Origin: Pseudoclavibacter soli DSM 23366
Lineage (GTDB): Bacteria > Actinomycetota > Actinomycetes > Actinomycetales > Microbacteriaceae
NCBI RefSeq assembly: GCF_000423505.1
Contig: NZ_AUIC01000003.1
Location: forward strand, 62,001-126,000
Length of the DNA: 64,000 nt
Direction: 5' to 3'
Below, in pieces: positions 42,811-53,371 of this stretch. Made by a program: the position numbers and the translations under genes. Every line of letters begins with the position of its first letter. The stretch's first letter is position 1. The notes below the pieces were generated by a model that was not told the DNA's origin, did not search any database, and was given only the letters and a program-made list of their open reading frames with translations.

Positions 42811-44039
42811 GCCTGGCCTCCGTCGTGCTTGTCGAGATAGCCGAAGTAGCGCGCGGCCGTCTCCATGTCTTTGTCGCCACGGCCCGACAGCGACACCAGC
42901 AGCAGCGCATCGGGGCCGAGGCGTCGGCCTTCGCGAATGGCGCCGGCGACTGCGTGAGCCGACTCGATGGCCGGAATGATGCCCTCAGTGCGCGCCAGCT
43001 CACGGAAGGCGGTCATGGCGTCGGTGTCGGTGACGCCCTCGTAGCGGGCTCGGCCGATGTCGGCCAGCCACGAGTGCTCGGGGCCCACACCCGGGTAGTC
43101 GAGGCCGGCTGAGATCGAGTGGCTCTCGATGGTCTGGCCGTCGTCGTCTTGCAGCAGGTAGCTGTAGGCGCCGTGCAGCGCACCGGGGCGGCCACGTTCG
43201 ATGGTTGCGGCATGGTGCGGCGTGTCGATGCCGTCACCGGCGGCCTCGATGCCGAGCAGCTGCACGTCGGCGTCGTCGAGGAAGGCGTGGAAGATGCCCA
43301 TGGCGTTGGAGCCGCCGCCCACGCAGGCGATGACCTCGTCGGGCAGGCGCCCGGCCTTCTCGAGAATCTGTGCTCGCGCCTCTTCGCCGATGACCTTCTG
43401 CAGATCGCGCACGATTTCGGGGAAAGGATGCGGCCCGGCGACGGTGCCCATGAGGTAGTGGGTCGTGTCGAGATTCGCGACCCAATCGCGCAGCCCCTCG
43501 TTGATGGCGTCTTTCAAGGTGCGCGACCCGGTCTTGGCCGGAATCACCTGGGCACCGAGCAGCTCCATGCGGGCGACGTTGAGCGCCTGGCGCTCGATAT
43601 CGACCTCGCCCATGTAGATCTGGCATTCGAAGCCGAACAGCGCCGCGGCGGTGGCGGTGGCCACACCGTGCTGGCCGGCACCGGTCTCGGCGATCAGGCG
43701 GGTCTTGCCCAGCCGCTTGGCCAGCAGCGCCTGCCCGAGCACGTTGTTGATCTTGTGTGCGCCGGTGTGGTTGAGATCTTCGCGCTTGAGCCAGATCTCG
43801 GCACCGCCGGCGACCTCGCTCAGCCGTGGCGCCTTGGTCAGCAGTGACGGCCGACCGGTGTAGTCACGGGCCAGTCGGTCGATCTCTGCGGCGAAGGCCG
43901 GATCTGCCTGAGCCTGGCGCCACGCCTGCTCGAGTTCGTCGAGGGCGCTGATCAGCGGTTCGGGCACGAAGCGCCCGCCGTATGCCCCGAAGTAGGGCCC
44001 GGTGGCGCTGCGCAGTTCGGCTGGCGTGGGTTCGGTCAT
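42807..44039 (-). CDS. trpB: Tryptophan synthase beta chain
   Basis: PLP enzyme joining indole and serine into tryptophan. The 410-aa product has [20 protein letters not shown], the PLP lysine in [37 protein letters not shown] (catalytic Glu) and the phosphate loop [16 protein letters not shown]; the end has [23 protein letters not shown] lies inside the end of trpC, five bases upstream as a gene. Coupled to trpA. Confidence 0.98.
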   Translation of the reverse strand: MTEPTPAELRSATGPYFGAYGGRFVPEPLISALDELEQAWRQAQADPAFAAEIDRLARDYTGRPSLLTKAPRLSEVAGGAEIWLKREDLNHTGAHKINNVLGQALLAKRLGKTRLIAETGAGQHGVATATAAALFGFECQIYMGEVDIERQALNVARMELLGAQVIPAKTGSRTLKDAINEGLRDWVANLDTTHYLMGTVAGPHPFPEIVRDLQKVIGEEARAQILEKAGRLPDEVIACVGGGSNAMGIFHAFLDDADVQLLGIEAAGDGIDTPHHAATIERGRPGALHGAYSYLLQDDDGQTIESHSISAGLDYPGVGPEHSWLADIGRARYEGVTDTDAMTAFRELARTEGIIPAIESAHAVAGAIREGRRLGPDALLLVSLSGRGDKDMETAARYFGYLDKHDGGQA

Positions 44040-44044
44040 AAGGG

Positions 44045-44839
44045 TCAGTGCTCTCCTTGTGGTGAGACGGCGACGAATTCTGCGAGTTGAGCGGCTGGAT
44101 CGCCGGTGACGAGCGCCTGCCCGATCAGCACGGCATCGGCGCCCGCGTTGCTGTACGCGCGCACGTCGTCGACATCGTGCACGGCTGACTCGGCGACGCG
44201 CACGACGCCAGCCGGAATGTCGTCGACCAGCGACGCGAAACGCGACGGGTCTTCGGCGAAGGTGGTGAGATCGCGGGCGTTGACCCCGATGATGCGGGCG
44301 CCCGAGCGAATGGCTGTTGTCAGCTCGTCGCCGTCGTGGGTCTCGACCAGCGCGTTCATGCCGAGTGACTCGGCCAGTTCTCGCAGAGCGACCAGCTGCT
44401 CGAAGTCGAGCCCGGCCACGATCAGCAGAATGAGGTCGGCGCCTGCGGCTCGCGCCTCGTACACCTGGTATTCGGTGGCGATGAAGTCTTTGCGCAGCAC
44501 CGGAATGTCGACGCGCGCACGCACCGCACGCAGGTCGTCGAGCGACCCGTGAAAGCGGGTGCGTTCGGTGAGCACCGAGATGACCGATGCGCCGTTGCGC
44601 TCGTAAATGGCGGCCAGATGCGCCGGGTCGGGAATGTCGGCCAACGCCCCGCGAGAGGGGCTGGCGCGCTTGACCTCGGCGATCACATGCACGTTGGTGC
44701 GCGGTGCGAGCGCCTGCAGGGCATCGAGAGCGGGAGAAGCAGCAGCCGCCTGGCGACGCACGGTCGCTAGGTCGGTCTGCTGCTCTCGCTCGTGGGCGTC
44801 GTTCAGGGCAGCCTCATAGAGGCTGGCCAGAATCGACAT
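44045..44839 (-). CDS. trpC: Indole-3-glycerol phosphate synthase
   Basis: Ring closure of carboxyphenylaminodeoxyribulose phosphate in tryptophan synthesis. The 264-aa TIM barrel has [18 protein letters not shown] (substrate Lys and Ser), [35 protein letters not shown] (catalytic Lys), [11 protein letters not shown] and a C-terminal [12 protein letters not shown] phosphate site. Its ATG overlaps the stop of the HGxxPAAW gene as TGATG. Confidence 0.97.
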   Translation of the reverse strand: MSILASLYEAALNDAHEREQQTDLATVRRQAAAASPALDALQALAPRTNVHVIAEVKRASPSRGALADIPDPAHLAAIYERNGASVISVLTERTRFHGSLDDLRAVRARVDIPVLRKDFIATEYQVYEARAAGADLILLIVAGLDFEQLVALRELAESLGMNALVETHDGDELTTAIRSGARIIGVNARDLTTFAEDPSRFASLVDDIPAGVVRVAESAVHDVDDVRAYSNAGADAVLIGQALVTGDPAAQLAEFVAVSPQGEH

Positions 44840-45090
44840 CAGTGGCCTTTGGCGTGGTACTTGGGGCCGCGCACGCCATAGCCGAGCTTGGCGAGCACGA
44901 TGCCGACGATCACGCCGACTGCAGCGATCACCGTGGCGATGAGGATGCCCGTGCCGTTGCCGCTCTCAAAGAACAACGCGCCCACAACGAAGGCGATCAG
45001 CACTGTGATGTTGGCGACCCAAGCCGCCGGCGAGGTGCCGTGACCGGGGTTGATGATCTCGTCGCTGATCTGAGTGATCTCGCTGCTCAT
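44839..45090 (-). CDS. HGxxPAAW-family small membrane protein
   Basis: An 83-aa two-helix membrane protein with the family-defining PGHGTSPAAWVANITVLIAF near residues 15-34, then FESGNGTGILIATVIAAVGV and a basic tail (LGYGVRGPKYHAKGH). This actinobacterial family sits just ahead of trpC in many genomes; its role is unknown. The frame is open ten codons earlier, but ATG 45090 has AAGGAG four bases upstream. Normally it follows the Trp-associated membrane protein gene directly; here furA–katG lies between them. Confidence 0.92.
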   Translation of the reverse strand: MSSEITQISDEIINPGHGTSPAAWVANITVLIAFVVGALFFESGNGTGILIATVIAAVGVIVGIVLAKLGYGVRGPKYHAKGH

Positions 45091-45123
45091 GGGACTCCTT
45101 GCACTTTCAGATGTACGCACACC

Positions 45124-45144
45124 AGTCTAGCGGGTCGAGCCCGC
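45124..45144 (-). promoter_or_regulatory. Hairpin and -10 between katG and the trpCBA half-operon
   Basis: A GCGGG-CTCGA-CCCGC hairpin (45144-45130, minus strand) just after katG is followed at once by TAGACT (45129-45124). The hairpin could end katG transcription and the TAGACT could restart it for HGxxPAAW–trpCBA. No good -35. Confidence 0.4.
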
Positions 45145-45154
45145 CCCGTTTCGG

Positions 45155-47428
45155 TCACGCCACGGTGGGTGTGCCGCGCTGCAGATCGAAGCGATCTGCG
45201 TTGATGACCTTGTTCCAGGCCGCCACGAAGTCGCGCACGAAGATCTCGTTCGCGTCGTCGCCGGCGTAGTACTCGGTGACCGCGCGCAGCTCCGAGTTGG
45301 CCGAGAACACCAGGTCGAAGCGGCTGGCGCGCCAGATCACCTGGTCGTCGCCGAAGCGAGTGGCCTCGAAGGTGTTCTGCTCATCATCGACGGCGTGCCA
45401 CACCGTGCCGTTCTCGAGCAGGTTGCGGTACCAGTCGTTGCTCAGCACGCCCGGACGGGTGGTCAGCACGCCCAGATCGGTGTCTTTGTAGGTGACACCG
45501 AGGGCGCGCAGGCCGCCGATCAGGGCAGTGACCTCGGGCACGCGCAACCCGAGCAGCTGCGACCGATCGATCAGCAGGTTCTCGGCGGGCAGCGAGTGGC
45601 CGGGGCGCAGGTAGTTGCGGAACCCGTCGTTGGTTGGCTCCAGGTAGGCGAAGGTCTCGGGGTCGGTGTCGGCCTGAGTGGCGTCGACGCGGCCGGGGGC
45701 GAAGGGCACCTCGATCTCGACGCCGCCCTCGGCAGCGGCCTGCTCGATGGCCGCGGCACCGCCGAGTACGATCAGATCGGCCAGCGACACATGGCGCGGC
45801 GCGTTGGTCTCGTTGAAGTCACGCTGAATGCCTTCGTAGACGGCCAGCACAGTGTCGAGCTGCTCGGGCTCGTTGACTTCCCAGTGGCGCTGGGGCTCCA
45901 GCCGGATGCGCGCGCCGTTGGCCCCACCGCGGAAGTCGGTGGCGCGATAGGTTGATGCCGAAGCCCAAGCCGTCTTGATCAGCTGCTGTCGGGTCAGCCC
46001 CGAGTTCAGCACCGTCTGCTTGAGTGCGGCGATGTCGCTGCCGAGCAGGGGCTCACCGGTTGCTGCAGGCAGCGGATCTTGCCAGATGAAGTCTTCAGCG
46101 GGCACCTCGGGGCCGAGGTAGCGCGACTTCGGGCCCATGTCGCGGTGCACGAGCTTGAACCAGGCGTTCGCGAACTCCTTCTCGAACGTCTTGTGATCGG
46201 CCAAGAACTCGCGAGCAATGCGCTCGTAGTCGGGGTCGACGCGCAGGGCGAGGTCAGTGGTGAACATACGAGGCTCGCGGTGGCCGTCGGAGTGCGCCAG
46301 GGGCACCATGTCAGCGCCGGCACCGTCTTTGGGGCGCCACTGCCAGTGACCACCCTCGCCTTTGAACAGCTCCCATTCGTAGGCGAACAGAATGTGCAGG
46401 AACTCGTTGTCCCAACGGGTGGGGTGATAGGTCCAGGTGACCTCGAGGCCCGAGGTGATGGTGTCATCGCCGACGCCGGTGCCGAAGTCGTTCTTCCAGC
46501 CGAGGCCCTGATCTTGCAGCGGCGCCTCAGCGGGGCTCTCGTGCACGTGATCGCCGTCGGGTGCGGCGCCGTGTGCCTTACCGAAGGTGTGGCCGCCGGC
46601 GATCAGTGCCAGAGTCTCACGGTCGTTCATGCCCATGCGGGCGAAGGTCTCGCGAATGTCGTGTGCAGCGCGGGCCGGGTCGGGCTGGCCCTCGGGGCCC
46701 TCGGGGTCGACGTAGATCAGGCCCATCACAGTAGCGCCCAGCGGCTTTTCGAGCTCGCGCTTCTCTTCGTCGGTGATGCGGTCTTCAGTGCCCTTCCACT
46801 GCGGCTCTGAGCCCCAGTAGACGTTCTCGGGCTCCCAGGCGTCGATGCGCCCGCCGCCGAAACCGGTGGTCGGCAGGCCCATGATCTCGAGCGCGACGTT
46901 GCCGGCGAGCACGATCAGATCGGCCCAAGAGATACTGCGGCCATACTTCTGCTTGACCGGCCAGAGCAGGCGGCGGCCTTTGTCGGTGCTGACGTTGTCG
47001 GGCCAGGACTCAGTCGGCGAGAAACGCTGCTGACCGGTGCTCACGCCACCGCGGCCGTCGAACTGGCGGTAGGTGCCGGCGCTGTGCCAGGCCACGCGGA
47101 TGATCAGCGGCCCGTAGTTGCCGAAGTCGGCCGGCCACCAGGGCTGTGAGGTGGTAAGCACCTCGGCGATGTCTTTTTTGACCTCAGCCAGATCGAGTGC
47201 CTCGAACGCGGCGCGGTAGTCGAACCCGCTCTCATGCGGGTCTCGCTCGCGTGGGTTTTCGTCGAGCAGGCCGACGTTGAGGTGCTTGGGCCACCAGCGG
47301 TAGCTGGCATCGCCCTGGGTAGGGTGCGGCAGCTCGTTCTGGGGCACGTTCCGCAGCATGACGCCAGGAGCGCCGGCAGCCACTGTTTCGCCGGTCTCGT
47401 GATTGATGGGGCATTTCGACTCAGACAT
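45155..47428 (-). CDS. katG: Catalase-peroxidase
   Basis: Bifunctional haem enzyme that removes hydrogen peroxide. The 757-aa product has both KatG halves. In the N-terminal active domain are [20 protein letters not shown] (distal Arg, Trp and His), the proximal haem His in [17 protein letters not shown], and [16 protein letters not shown] with the crosslink Tyr; the Trp crosslink partner is in the distal motif. The second half carries the degenerate domain ([20 protein letters not shown]). The frame is open 106 codons earlier inside furA; ATG 47428 ([13 protein letters not shown]) overlaps the furA stop by eight bases. Paired with furA and inserted in the trp run. Confidence 0.97.
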   Translation of the reverse strand: MSESKCPINHETGETVAAGAPGVMLRNVPQNELPHPTQGDASYRWWPKHLNVGLLDENPRERDPHESGFDYRAAFEALDLAEVKKDIAEVLTTSQPWWPADFGNYGPLIIRVAWHSAGTYRQFDGRGGVSTGQQRFSPTESWPDNVSTDKGRRLLWPVKQKYGRSISWADLIVLAGNVALEIMGLPTTGFGGGRIDAWEPENVYWGSEPQWKGTEDRITDEEKRELEKPLGATVMGLIYVDPEGPEGQPDPARAAHDIRETFARMGMNDRETLALIAGGHTFGKAHGAAPDGDHVHESPAEAPLQDQGLGWKNDFGTGVGDDTITSGLEVTWTYHPTRWDNEFLHILFAYEWELFKGEGGHWQWRPKDGAGADMVPLAHSDGHREPRMFTTDLALRVDPDYERIAREFLADHKTFEKEFANAWFKLVHRDMGPKSRYLGPEVPAEDFIWQDPLPAATGEPLLGSDIAALKQTVLNSGLTRQQLIKTAWASASTYRATDFRGGANGARIRLEPQRHWEVNEPEQLDTVLAVYEGIQRDFNETNAPRHVSLADLIVLGGAAAIEQAAAEGGVEIEVPFAPGRVDATQADTDPETFAYLEPTNDGFRNYLRPGHSLPAENLLIDRSQLLGLRVPEVTALIGGLRALGVTYKDTDLGVLTTRPGVLSNDWYRNLLENGTVWHAVDDEQNTFEATRFGDDQVIWRASRFDLVFSANSELRAVTEYYAGDDANEIFVRDFVAAWNKVINADRFDLQRGTPTVA

Positions 47429-47939
47429 GGGCGCTTCTCTCTGTTGGGGCCGCCGGGGCGGCGATTGATGGATGGTGTGAGTGGTCGTCGTCGTGTATCT
47501 CAGCCTCGCAGTCGGCGCACACGCCGCGATAGGTGACCTCGGCCACCAGCACACGTATGCCGTGCGTCTGCGAGGGGGTGAGGCAGGGCGCATGCCCCAC
47601 GGCACAGTCGACATCTTCGATGCGACCGCACACCACGCACTGCACGTGGTGGTGGTTGTCGCGGGTGCGCGTCTCATAGCGGGCTGCCGTGGAGTCGGGC
47701 AGATCGATGCGTCGAATGAGCTCGTGCTCGGTGAGGTCGTGCACAATATTGTGCACCGACTGGGCTGAGATGCTCGGCAGCTGTGGCTCGAGCACCTCGA
47801 GCACTTCGGCCGCAGAGCTGTGCGGATGCGCCTCGAGGTATTCGAGCACCGCCACTCGGCCGCCCGTGACCCGCAGCCCGACCGCGCGCAGGCGATCAGC
47901 CCATGCGGGGTGTTCCGCTGGGATGCTCGGCGACGTCAT
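47421..47939 (-). CDS. furA: Fur-family regulator FurA
   Basis: Fur-type metal- and peroxide-responsive repressor, 172 aa. N-terminal winged helix: [20 protein letters not shown], then [21 protein letters not shown]-terminal metal domain: [20 protein letters not shown] with His ligands and CxxC, and a second CADCE pair near the end. A His/Asp-rich tail ([11 protein letters not shown]) extends past the usual Fur length and may bind metal. As in mycobacteria, furA precedes katG and probably represses it. A TATCAT -10 is six bases before the ATG, and an inverted repeat covers the -35. Confidence 0.95.
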   Translation of the reverse strand: MTSPSIPAEHPAWADRLRAVGLRVTGGRVAVLEYLEAHPHSSAAEVLEVLEPQLPSISAQSVHNIVHDLTEHELIRRIDLPDSTAARYETRTRDNHHHVQCVVCGRIEDVDCAVGHAPCLTPSQTHGIRVLVAEVTYRGVCADCEAEIHDDDHSHHPSIAAPAAPTERSAHV

Positions 47940-47945
47940 GCATCC

Positions 47946-47977
47946 ATGATACCGCTGATTTTGAATGACTCAAATCA
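47946..47977 (-). promoter_or_regulatory. furA–katG promoter with FurA-type inverted repeat
   Basis: On the minus strand: TTGAGT (47973-47968), 16-base spacer, TATCAT (47951-47946), then six bases to ATG 47939. An AT-rich inverted repeat (TGATTT…AAATCA with inner TTGA…TCAA, 47956-47977) covers the -35 and reaches the stop codon of the upstream gene. It is the natural FurA site. Confidence 0.65.
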
Positions 47978-48610
47978 ACGCTGATCGGTGGGGTCTTCGC
48001 CAGCCGAGAAGGCATCCCAGACCTGCGCCGACTCCGCGGCGTCGATGGCGCTGCGACTGGTGAGCGGCTCACTGGCCCGCGTCTGAAAGCGGCGCGAGGG
48101 TTTGGGCCAACGGCGCGCCACCACCGCCACCCAGATCGCATGCACCCCGAGCAGCGCCGCGGCCACCAGTGCGGTCCAGAACCATCCGGTGAACGACACC
48201 GTGCCGCCTTGGGCGGCCCACGTCTGCTCGCCAGACACGCCGGTGAGCTCGGCCAGTCGGTCGATGCTCACGCCCAGCGCGTTGTCATGTGCATGCCATA
48301 CCGACGAGACCGCACCGATCGCCAGTGCGAACTCGACCACCGAGAGCACCATGCCGGCGATGGGGCCTGCAAGGCTCAGCGCCGCCGAAACGGCGAGCAC
48401 CGCGAGGGCAAAGGCCTGCACGCCAGCCGCAGCCTGCATGCCGGTGACGCTGACGGCGTCGGGCAGGATGTCGAAGTTCCACACCAGCCACGGTTGCGGC
48501 GTGATCAGCACGAGTGCGCCCCCGAGCAGCAGACCGAGCCCGGCGAGCGTCGACCGCGCAGTCAGTCGCCCGGGCTTGGCCGGCGCTGCCGTCGACGCCT
48601 GCTCACTCAT
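47975..48610 (-). CDS. Trp biosynthesis-associated membrane protein
   Basis: A 211-aa membrane protein of the TIGR02234/Trp_oprn_chp family, found after trpE in actinobacteria; function unknown. About four helices: STLAGLGLLLGGALVLITPQ, then PWLVWNF typical of the family, VQAFALAVLAVSAALSLAGP, AGMVLSVVEFALAIGAVSSV, and FTGWFWTALVAAALLGVHAI. A cytoplasmic tail follows with RRWPKPSRRF. It overlaps trpE by eight bases, so it belongs to the his–trp operon. In related genomes the next gene is HGxxPAAW, not furA. Confidence 0.9.
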   Translation of the reverse strand: MSEQASTAAPAKPGRLTARSTLAGLGLLLGGALVLITPQPWLVWNFDILPDAVSVTGMQAAAGVQAFALAVLAVSAALSLAGPIAGMVLSVVEFALAIGAVSSVWHAHDNALGVSIDRLAELTGVSGEQTWAAQGGTVSFTGWFWTALVAAALLGVHAIWVAVVARRWPKPSRRFQTRASEPLTSRSAIDAAESAQVWDAFSAGEDPTDQR

Positions 48611-50165
48611 CGGCGCCCGCTCGGCGGATCGTGCCGGCGATGGCTGCCGCGCGCAGGGGCGCCGCCGCCTTGTTCACCGACTCCTGGTATTCGGTTTCGG
48701 GCACCGAGTCGGCGACCAGACCGGCACCGGCCTGCACGCTGACCGTGCCGCCGCTGACGACGGCGGTGCGAATCGCGATGGCCAGATCGGCGTTGCCGGC
48801 GAAGTCGAAGTAGCCGACCACTCCACCGTAGACGCCGCGAGTCGAGGGCTCCTGCTCGGTGATGATCTCGAGGGCCCTGGGCTTGGGCGCGCCTGAGAGC
48901 GTGCCGGCCGGGAACGTGGCGGCCAGCACATCCACCGCATCGATGCCGTCGCGGGTGCGCCCCTCGACCGACGACGAGATGTGCATGATGTGGCTGAACC
49001 GCTCGATGATCATGAACTCGCTGACCCGAACACTCGTGGGCTCGCACACCTTCAGCAGGTCGTTGCGGGCCAGATCGACGAGCATCAGGTGCTCCGAGCG
49101 CTCTTTCTCGTCGGCGAGCAGCTCTTCGGCCAATGCCTGGTCACGCTCGGGTGAGGCCCCGCGCGGGCGGGAGCCGGCGATCGGGTGCGAGACCACTGCC
49201 CCGTCAGAGACCTTAACCAGCGCCTCGGGCGACGACCCGACGACATGCACGGGCTCGCCGTTGACGCCCAGATGCGTCTGCAGATACATGTACGGGCTCG
49301 GGTTCAGCGTGCGCAGCACCCGGTAGATGTCGAGCGGGCGAGCCGCGGAGTCGATGTCGAAGCGCTGGCTGATCACCACCTGGAACACGTCGCCGGCCCG
49401 GATGTGTCGCTTGGCGACCTCGACGCTTTCGAGGAAGTCGGCCTTGGCTGTGCGGTGCCGCGGCATCGCCTGCACGTCGAAGTCGATCTCGTCGAGGGAT
49501 GCGGGGGTGGGCTTTGCGAGACTGGCGACCAGGGCATCCAGCGCCTGCTGCGACTGCGCCCAGATCTCGGCGAGGTCTCGGCCCTGGTCGATCAGGGCGT
49601 TGTGCACGAGCCAGACCGTGCCGTAGCGGTGGTCGATGGCCACCAGGTCGCGCACGAACGACAGGCTGACCGCGGCGGCCGGGGTCTCGACGGCACGCGG
49701 TTCGGGCAGGCGTTCGAGCTCGCGCACGGCCTCCCACGACACGTAGCCGATCAGCCCACTGGTCAGCGGCGGCACGCCGGGCACGCGGGCGGTGCGCCAG
49801 CGGCGGGTGACCGTCTGGATGGCGTCGAAGGCCCGGTCGGGCACCTCGCCTCCGAAGGCGCGCGCCTCGTCGACCGTCTCGGCGCCCAGATCGGCCGGCT
49901 GCCACACCGGCCGGCCGGCGCCGTCGGTGCTGAGGGTGCCGTAGGAGGAGGCGCCCACGAACGAGAAGCGGCCCCATTCGCCGGCCGAGTCGGCCGACTC
50001 GAGCAGGAACGTGCCGGGCCGCTCGTCGGCGAGCTTGCGGTAGACGCCCATGGGGGTCTCGGAGTCGCCGAGCAGGCGGCGCACCACGGGCACGATGGCG
50101 TGCGAGGTGGCGAGCTCGGCGAAGCGCTCGAAGGTGGTCTGGTGTGATCCGAAGGCGGTGGTCAT
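48603..50165 (-). CDS. trpE: Anthranilate synthase component I
   Basis: Makes anthranilate from chorismate with a glutamine amidotransferase partner (TrpG, not in this window). The 520-aa product has the feedback-site segment [20 protein letters not shown] (LLES motif for tryptophan binding), the chorismate-binding domain with [45 protein letters not shown] and the C-terminal [23 protein letters not shown] 50165 overlaps the hisI stop by four bases; the long upstream frame is only a hisI/hisF shadow. Confidence 0.97.
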   Translation of the reverse strand: MTTAFGSHQTTFERFAELATSHAIVPVVRRLLGDSETPMGVYRKLADERPGTFLLESADSAGEWGRFSFVGASSYGTLSTDGAGRPVWQPADLGAETVDEARAFGGEVPDRAFDAIQTVTRRWRTARVPGVPPLTSGLIGYVSWEAVRELERLPEPRAVETPAAAVSLSFVRDLVAIDHRYGTVWLVHNALIDQGRDLAEIWAQSQQALDALVASLAKPTPASLDEIDFDVQAMPRHRTAKADFLESVEVAKRHIRAGDVFQVVISQRFDIDSAARPLDIYRVLRTLNPSPYMYLQTHLGVNGEPVHVVGSSPEALVKVSDGAVVSHPIAGSRPRGASPERDQALAEELLADEKERSEHLMLVDLARNDLLKVCEPTSVRVSEFMIIERFSHIMHISSSVEGRTRDGIDAVDVLAATFPAGTLSGAPKPRALEIITEQEPSTRGVYGGVVGYFDFAGNADLAIAIRTAVVSGGTVSVQAGAGLVADSVPETEYQESVNKAAAPLRAAAIAGTIRRAGADE

Positions 50166-50581
50166 GCGTGCTCCTCGTCTGATCCCGGGGCCTCGACCGC
50201 TGCCCAGACGAGCCGGTCGGTGAAGCAGGTGCGGGTGCCGGTGTGGCAGGCGGCGCCGACCTGGTCGACCCGGGCGAGCAAGGTGTCGGCGTCGCAGTCG
50301 ACGGCCAGTGACACCAGCCGCTGGGTGTGGCCGCTGGTCTCGCCCTTGCGCCAGATCTCCTGGCGTGAGCGCGACCAGAACACGGTGCGCCCCTCGGCCA
50401 GGGTCAGTCTCACGGTCTCGGCGTTCATCCAGGCCATCATGAGCACCTCGCCGGTGTCGTGCTGCTGCACGATCACGGGCACCAGCCCGTCGGCGTTGTA
50501 GACGACGTCGTCGAGGCGACCGGCGTCTGCGCTGCCGGCGTCTGCGCTGCCGGCGTCTGCGCTGCTGGCCCGGTCGCTCAT
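50162..50581 (-). CDS. hisI: Phosphoribosyl-AMP cyclohydrolase
   Basis: Opens the purine ring of phosphoribosyl-AMP in histidine synthesis, Zn-dependent. The 139-aa product has [40 protein letters not shown], the metal Asp motif [15 protein letters not shown] and the Cys site [10 protein letters not shown]. The N-terminus contains a threefold SADAG repeat from a 15-bp tandem duplication, absent from the catalytic core. The ATG overlaps hisF by four bases. It is the single-domain form; hisE is separate. Confidence 0.96.
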   Translation of the reverse strand: MSDRASSADAGSADAGSADAGRLDDVVYNADGLVPVIVQQHDTGEVLMMAWMNAETVRLTLAEGRTVFWSRSRQEIWRKGETSGHTQRLVSLAVDCDADTLLARVDQVGAACHTGTRTCFTDRLVWAAVEAPGSDEEHA

Positions 50582-51360
50582 CGGTCTGCGGTCTCCGCCA
50601 GGCGCACCTCGAAGCCAGCCTCGGCCAGTGCGCGCTTGACCTCGTCGATGGCGATCTGACGGCGGTGGAACACGCTGGCGGCGAGCACGGCGTCGGCTCC
50701 AGCGCGGGCGGCGGCCACGAAGTGCTCGGGCCTTCCCGCACCACCCGAGGCGATCAGCGGCGCGCTCACCAGTGCGCGCAGGCGCTCGATGAGCTCCAGG
50801 TCGAAGCCGTCTTGCGTGCCGTCGGCGTCGATCGAGTTGACCAGCAGCTCGCCGGCACCCAGATCGACCGCGCGCTGCGCCCAGTCGAGGGCGTCGAGGT
50901 CGGTCTCGGTGCGGCCGCCGTGTGTGGTGACCACGAAGCCCGACGGGGTGCGGTCGGTGCGCTTGATGTCGAGCGAGAGCACGGTCACCTGCGCGCCGAA
51001 ACGATCGGCGATCGCGGTGAGCACCTCGGGATGCGCGATGGCCGCCGAGTTGATGCTGATCTTGTCTGCACCTGAGGCGAGCAGCCGGGCCACATCATCG
51101 ACGGTGCGCACTCCCCCGCCCACGGTCAACGGGATGAACACCTGCTCGGCGGTGCGCGAGACCACGTCATACATGGTGGCCCGGTTCTCGACCGTGGCCG
51201 TGACGTCGAGGAAGGTGACCTCGTCGGCGCCCTCGCGGTAGTAGCGGGCGGCCAGCTCCACCGGGTCGCCCTCGTCGCGCAGGTCTTTGAAGTTGACGCC
51301 CTTGACCACGCGGCCGTCGGCCACGTCGAGGCACGGGATCACGCGAATGGCCAGCGCCAT
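50578..51360 (-). CDS. hisF: Imidazole glycerol phosphate synthase subunit HisF
   Basis: Cyclase half of IGP synthase; uses ammonia from HisH to make IGP and AICAR. The 260-aa (βα)8 barrel has [20 protein letters not shown] (catalytic Asp), [51 protein letters not shown] (second catalytic Asp) and [12 protein letters not shown]. The ATG overlaps the hisG stop as TGATG. HisH and HisA are not in this window. Confidence 0.97.
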   Translation of the reverse strand: MALAIRVIPCLDVADGRVVKGVNFKDLRDEGDPVELAARYYREGADEVTFLDVTATVENRATMYDVVSRTAEQVFIPLTVGGGVRTVDDVARLLASGADKISINSAAIAHPEVLTAIADRFGAQVTVLSLDIKRTDRTPSGFVVTTHGGRTETDLDALDWAQRAVDLGAGELLVNSIDADGTQDGFDLELIERLRALVSAPLIASGGAGRPEHFVAAARAGADAVLAASVFHRRQIAIDEVKRALAEAGFEVRLAETADR

Positions 51361-52217
51361 CAGATTCTCGCGGTGTTGATCGTGCTGACCAGGATGGCGC
51401 GAGCCCCCAGCGCATACAGCGCATCGACGGTGTCGTTGATGTGCTCGCGCGGGGCCATCGAGCGTACGGCCACCCAGTCTGACTTGGCCAGGGGCGACAC
51501 GGTGGGCGACTCGAGACCAGGGGTGAGCGCGGCGGCGCGATCAAGGTCGTCCTTGTGCACGTCGTAGTCGAGCAGCACATATTCGCGGGCCACCCGCACG
51601 CCCTGCAGCCGCTCGGAGAGGGTGCGGGCCTGGTCTTTGAGCTCGCCGTCGACGAGCGCCTGGGGTGCGCCGATGAGCACGGCGCTCGAGGCGAGGATCA
51701 CCGGGCCGAAGATCTCGAGCCCGGCGTTGCGCAACGTGGTGCCCGTCTCGACGACGTCGGCGACCACATCGGCCACGCCCAGGCGAATGGCGTTCTCGAC
51801 GGCTCCGTCGAGGTGCACGAGGTCGACCGAGATGTGCTTGTCGGCCAGGAAGTCGCTGACCAGTTTGGGGTAGCTGGTCGCCACGCGCAGCCCGTCGATG
51901 TCTTCGAGCGTCTGGAATCTGCCGGCGGGGCCGGCGAAGCGGAACCGCGAGTTGCCGAACTGCAGGTTGTCGACCTCGGCGGCCTGTGTCTCGGAGTCGA
52001 GCAGAAAGTCGCGGCCGGTGATGCCCACATCGAGCGCGCCGGAGCCCACATAGGTGGCGATGTCGCGGGGGCGCAGGTAGAAGAAGTCGACGTCGTTGTG
52101 CTCGTCGAACACGTACAGGTCGCGGGTGTCGCGCCGCACGGCGTACCCGGCCTGCTTGAGCATGTCGATGGCGGCCTGACTGAGCACGCCTTTGTTGGGA
52201 ATGGCTACACGCAGCAC
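51360..52217 (-). CDS. hisG: ATP phosphoribosyltransferase (long form)
   Basis: First, feedback-controlled step of histidine synthesis. The 285-aa length and the C-terminal ~75-residue regulatory domain ([37 protein letters not shown]) mark the hexameric long form inhibited by histidine. Seen: [40 protein letters not shown] and the PRPP loop [20 protein letters not shown] start at 52217 with GGAG five bases upstream. Confidence 0.96.
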   Translation of the reverse strand: MLRVAIPNKGVLSQAAIDMLKQAGYAVRRDTRDLYVFDEHNDVDFFYLRPRDIATYVGSGALDVGITGRDFLLDSETQAAEVDNLQFGNSRFRFAGPAGRFQTLEDIDGLRVATSYPKLVSDFLADKHISVDLVHLDGAVENAIRLGVADVVADVVETGTTLRNAGLEIFGPVILASSAVLIGAPQALVDGELKDQARTLSERLQGVRVAREYVLLDYDVHKDDLDRAAALTPGLESPTVSPLAKSDWVAVRSMAPREHINDTVDALYALGARAILVSTINTARI

Positions 52218-52287
52218 GTTCGCTCCATGGTTCGTGGCCCGAGGGCCGATGACCTGCCCCCACGGGCGGGGCGCAGTGTGCTGAGAC

Positions 52288-52551
52288 TCACAGCACCTTG
52301 TAGACGTCTTCGAGGCTGATGCCCCGCTTGATGAGCATCACCTGCAGGTGGTAGATGAGCTGGCTGGCCTCGGCGGCGAGCTCGGCGTCGGTCTCGTGCT
52401 CGGCGGCCAGCCACACCTCGGCGGCCTCTTCGACCACCTTCTTGCCGATGGCGTGCACGCCGGCGTCGAGCTCGGCGACGGTCTTCGAGCCCTCGGGGCG
52501 GGTGGCCGCCTTCTCGGTGAGCTCGCTGAACAGTTCCTCGAAAGTCTTCAT
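52288..52551 (-). CDS. hisE: Phosphoribosyl-ATP pyrophosphatase
   Basis: Second step of histidine synthesis. The 87-aa all-α MazG-like protein has [20 protein letters not shown], then [17 protein letters not shown] (Mg-binding EExxE) and [20 protein letters not shown]. It lies 11 bases after rpe and 70 bases before hisG; the hisE–hisG gap contains only GGCCC/GGGCC hairpins. A TAAGAT sequence eight bases before the ATG could be an internal -10. Confidence 0.95.
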   Translation of the reverse strand: MKTFEELFSELTEKAATRPEGSKTVAELDAGVHAIGKKVVEEAAEVWLAAEHETDAELAAEASQLIYHLQVMLIKRGISLEDVYKVL

Positions 52552-52562
52552 CGCAGCCCATC

Positions 52563-53231
52563 TTACCGCGCGGAGGCTGCCACGGCGCGCAGGCTCGCGA
52601 TCGCCTGCGCGGCGTCGTCGGCCGAGAACACGCTCGAACCGGCCACCAGCGAGGTGGCGCCAGCAGACACGGCGATGGCTGCGGTGTGTGCGTTGACCCC
52701 GCCGTCGACCTGCAGCACCAGGTCGTGCAGCCCCTGCTGTTCGGCGCGGGCGGCGAGGCGCTGCAGCTTCTGTGTGGTGCCGGCCTCGATGTATGACTGG
52801 CCGCCGAAGCCGGGCTCGACCGTCATCACCAGCACGCGGTCGAAATACTCGAGCAGATCGATCACCGTCTCAACCGGGGTGGCGGGCTTCAGCGCGATGC
52901 CGGCGGATGCCCCCAGTGAGCGCAGCGTTCGCGCCACACTCAGCGGAGAGGTGGCCGCCTCCAGATGGAACGTGACGGCGGCCGCCCCCAGCTCGGCGTA
53001 GGCGGGGGCCCAGCGATCCGGGTCTTCGATCATCAGGTGCACGTCGAGCGGGATCGGCGAGTACTGCTGAATGAACTTCACCACCGGCGCACCGAACGTG
53101 AGATTGGGCACGAAGTGGTTGTCCATCACGTCGATGTGGGCGGTGTCGGCGGTGGCGATCTGACGCAGGGTGGTGCGAAGGTCGCCGAGGTCGGCGTTGA
53201 GGATGCTGGGGCTGATCTGCACGGTGCTCAC
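52563..53231 (-). CDS. rpe: Ribulose-phosphate 3-epimerase
   Basis: Interconverts ribulose 5-phosphate and xylulose 5-phosphate. The 222-aa TIM barrel has [33 protein letters not shown] (metal His/Asp), [29 protein letters not shown] (metal-bound Asp replaced by the usual VxPGFGGQ context) and [17 protein letters not shown] start at 53231 lies exactly six bases after a TAGAAT -10, so the his–trp run begins with a leaderless transcript. Confidence 0.96.
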   Translation of the reverse strand: MSTVQISPSILNADLGDLRTTLRQIATADTAHIDVMDNHFVPNLTFGAPVVKFIQQYSPIPLDVHLMIEDPDRWAPAYAELGAAAVTFHLEAATSPLSVARTLRSLGASAGIALKPATPVETVIDLLEYFDRVLVMTVEPGFGGQSYIEAGTTQKLQRLAARAEQQGLHDLVLQVDGGVNAHTAAIAVSAGATSLVAGSSVFSADDAAQAIASLRAVAASAR

Positions 53232-53237
53232 CCGTCG

Positions 53238-53243
53238 ATTCTA
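53238..53243 (-). promoter_or_regulatory. Leaderless -10 of rpe and the his–trp run
   Basis: TAGAAT on the minus strand, six bases before GTG 53231. Confidence 0.55.
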
Positions 53244-53300
53244 AAGGTGCATTGGCCCGGCGAGGCGACCGCCGCATCCATTCGCGTACCCGACGCCGAT

Positions 53301-53362
53301 GAGCACCGTGCCGAGCTGCGCGGTGCCGAACTACACGGTGCACAGGCGCACAGTGCCAAGCC
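53301..53362. repeat. 15-bp tandem repeats upstream of the pilus promoter
   Basis: GTGCC/GTGCA cores at 53308, 53323, 53338 and 53353 give an exact 15-base period over four degenerate units. Read in one plus frame they give RAELRGAELHGAQAHSA, a pattern like pentapeptide repeats (A-x-L-x-x), so they may be a coding remnant or a DNA-level repeat. The -35 of the pilus promoter starts ten bases further on. Confidence 0.6.
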
Positions 53363-53371
53363 GCACCTGTG

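Noticed and set aside
47429-47746. N-terminal extension of KatG
   Set aside because: It is the out-of-frame reading of fur[14 protein letters not shown] at 47428 matches the KatG family start.
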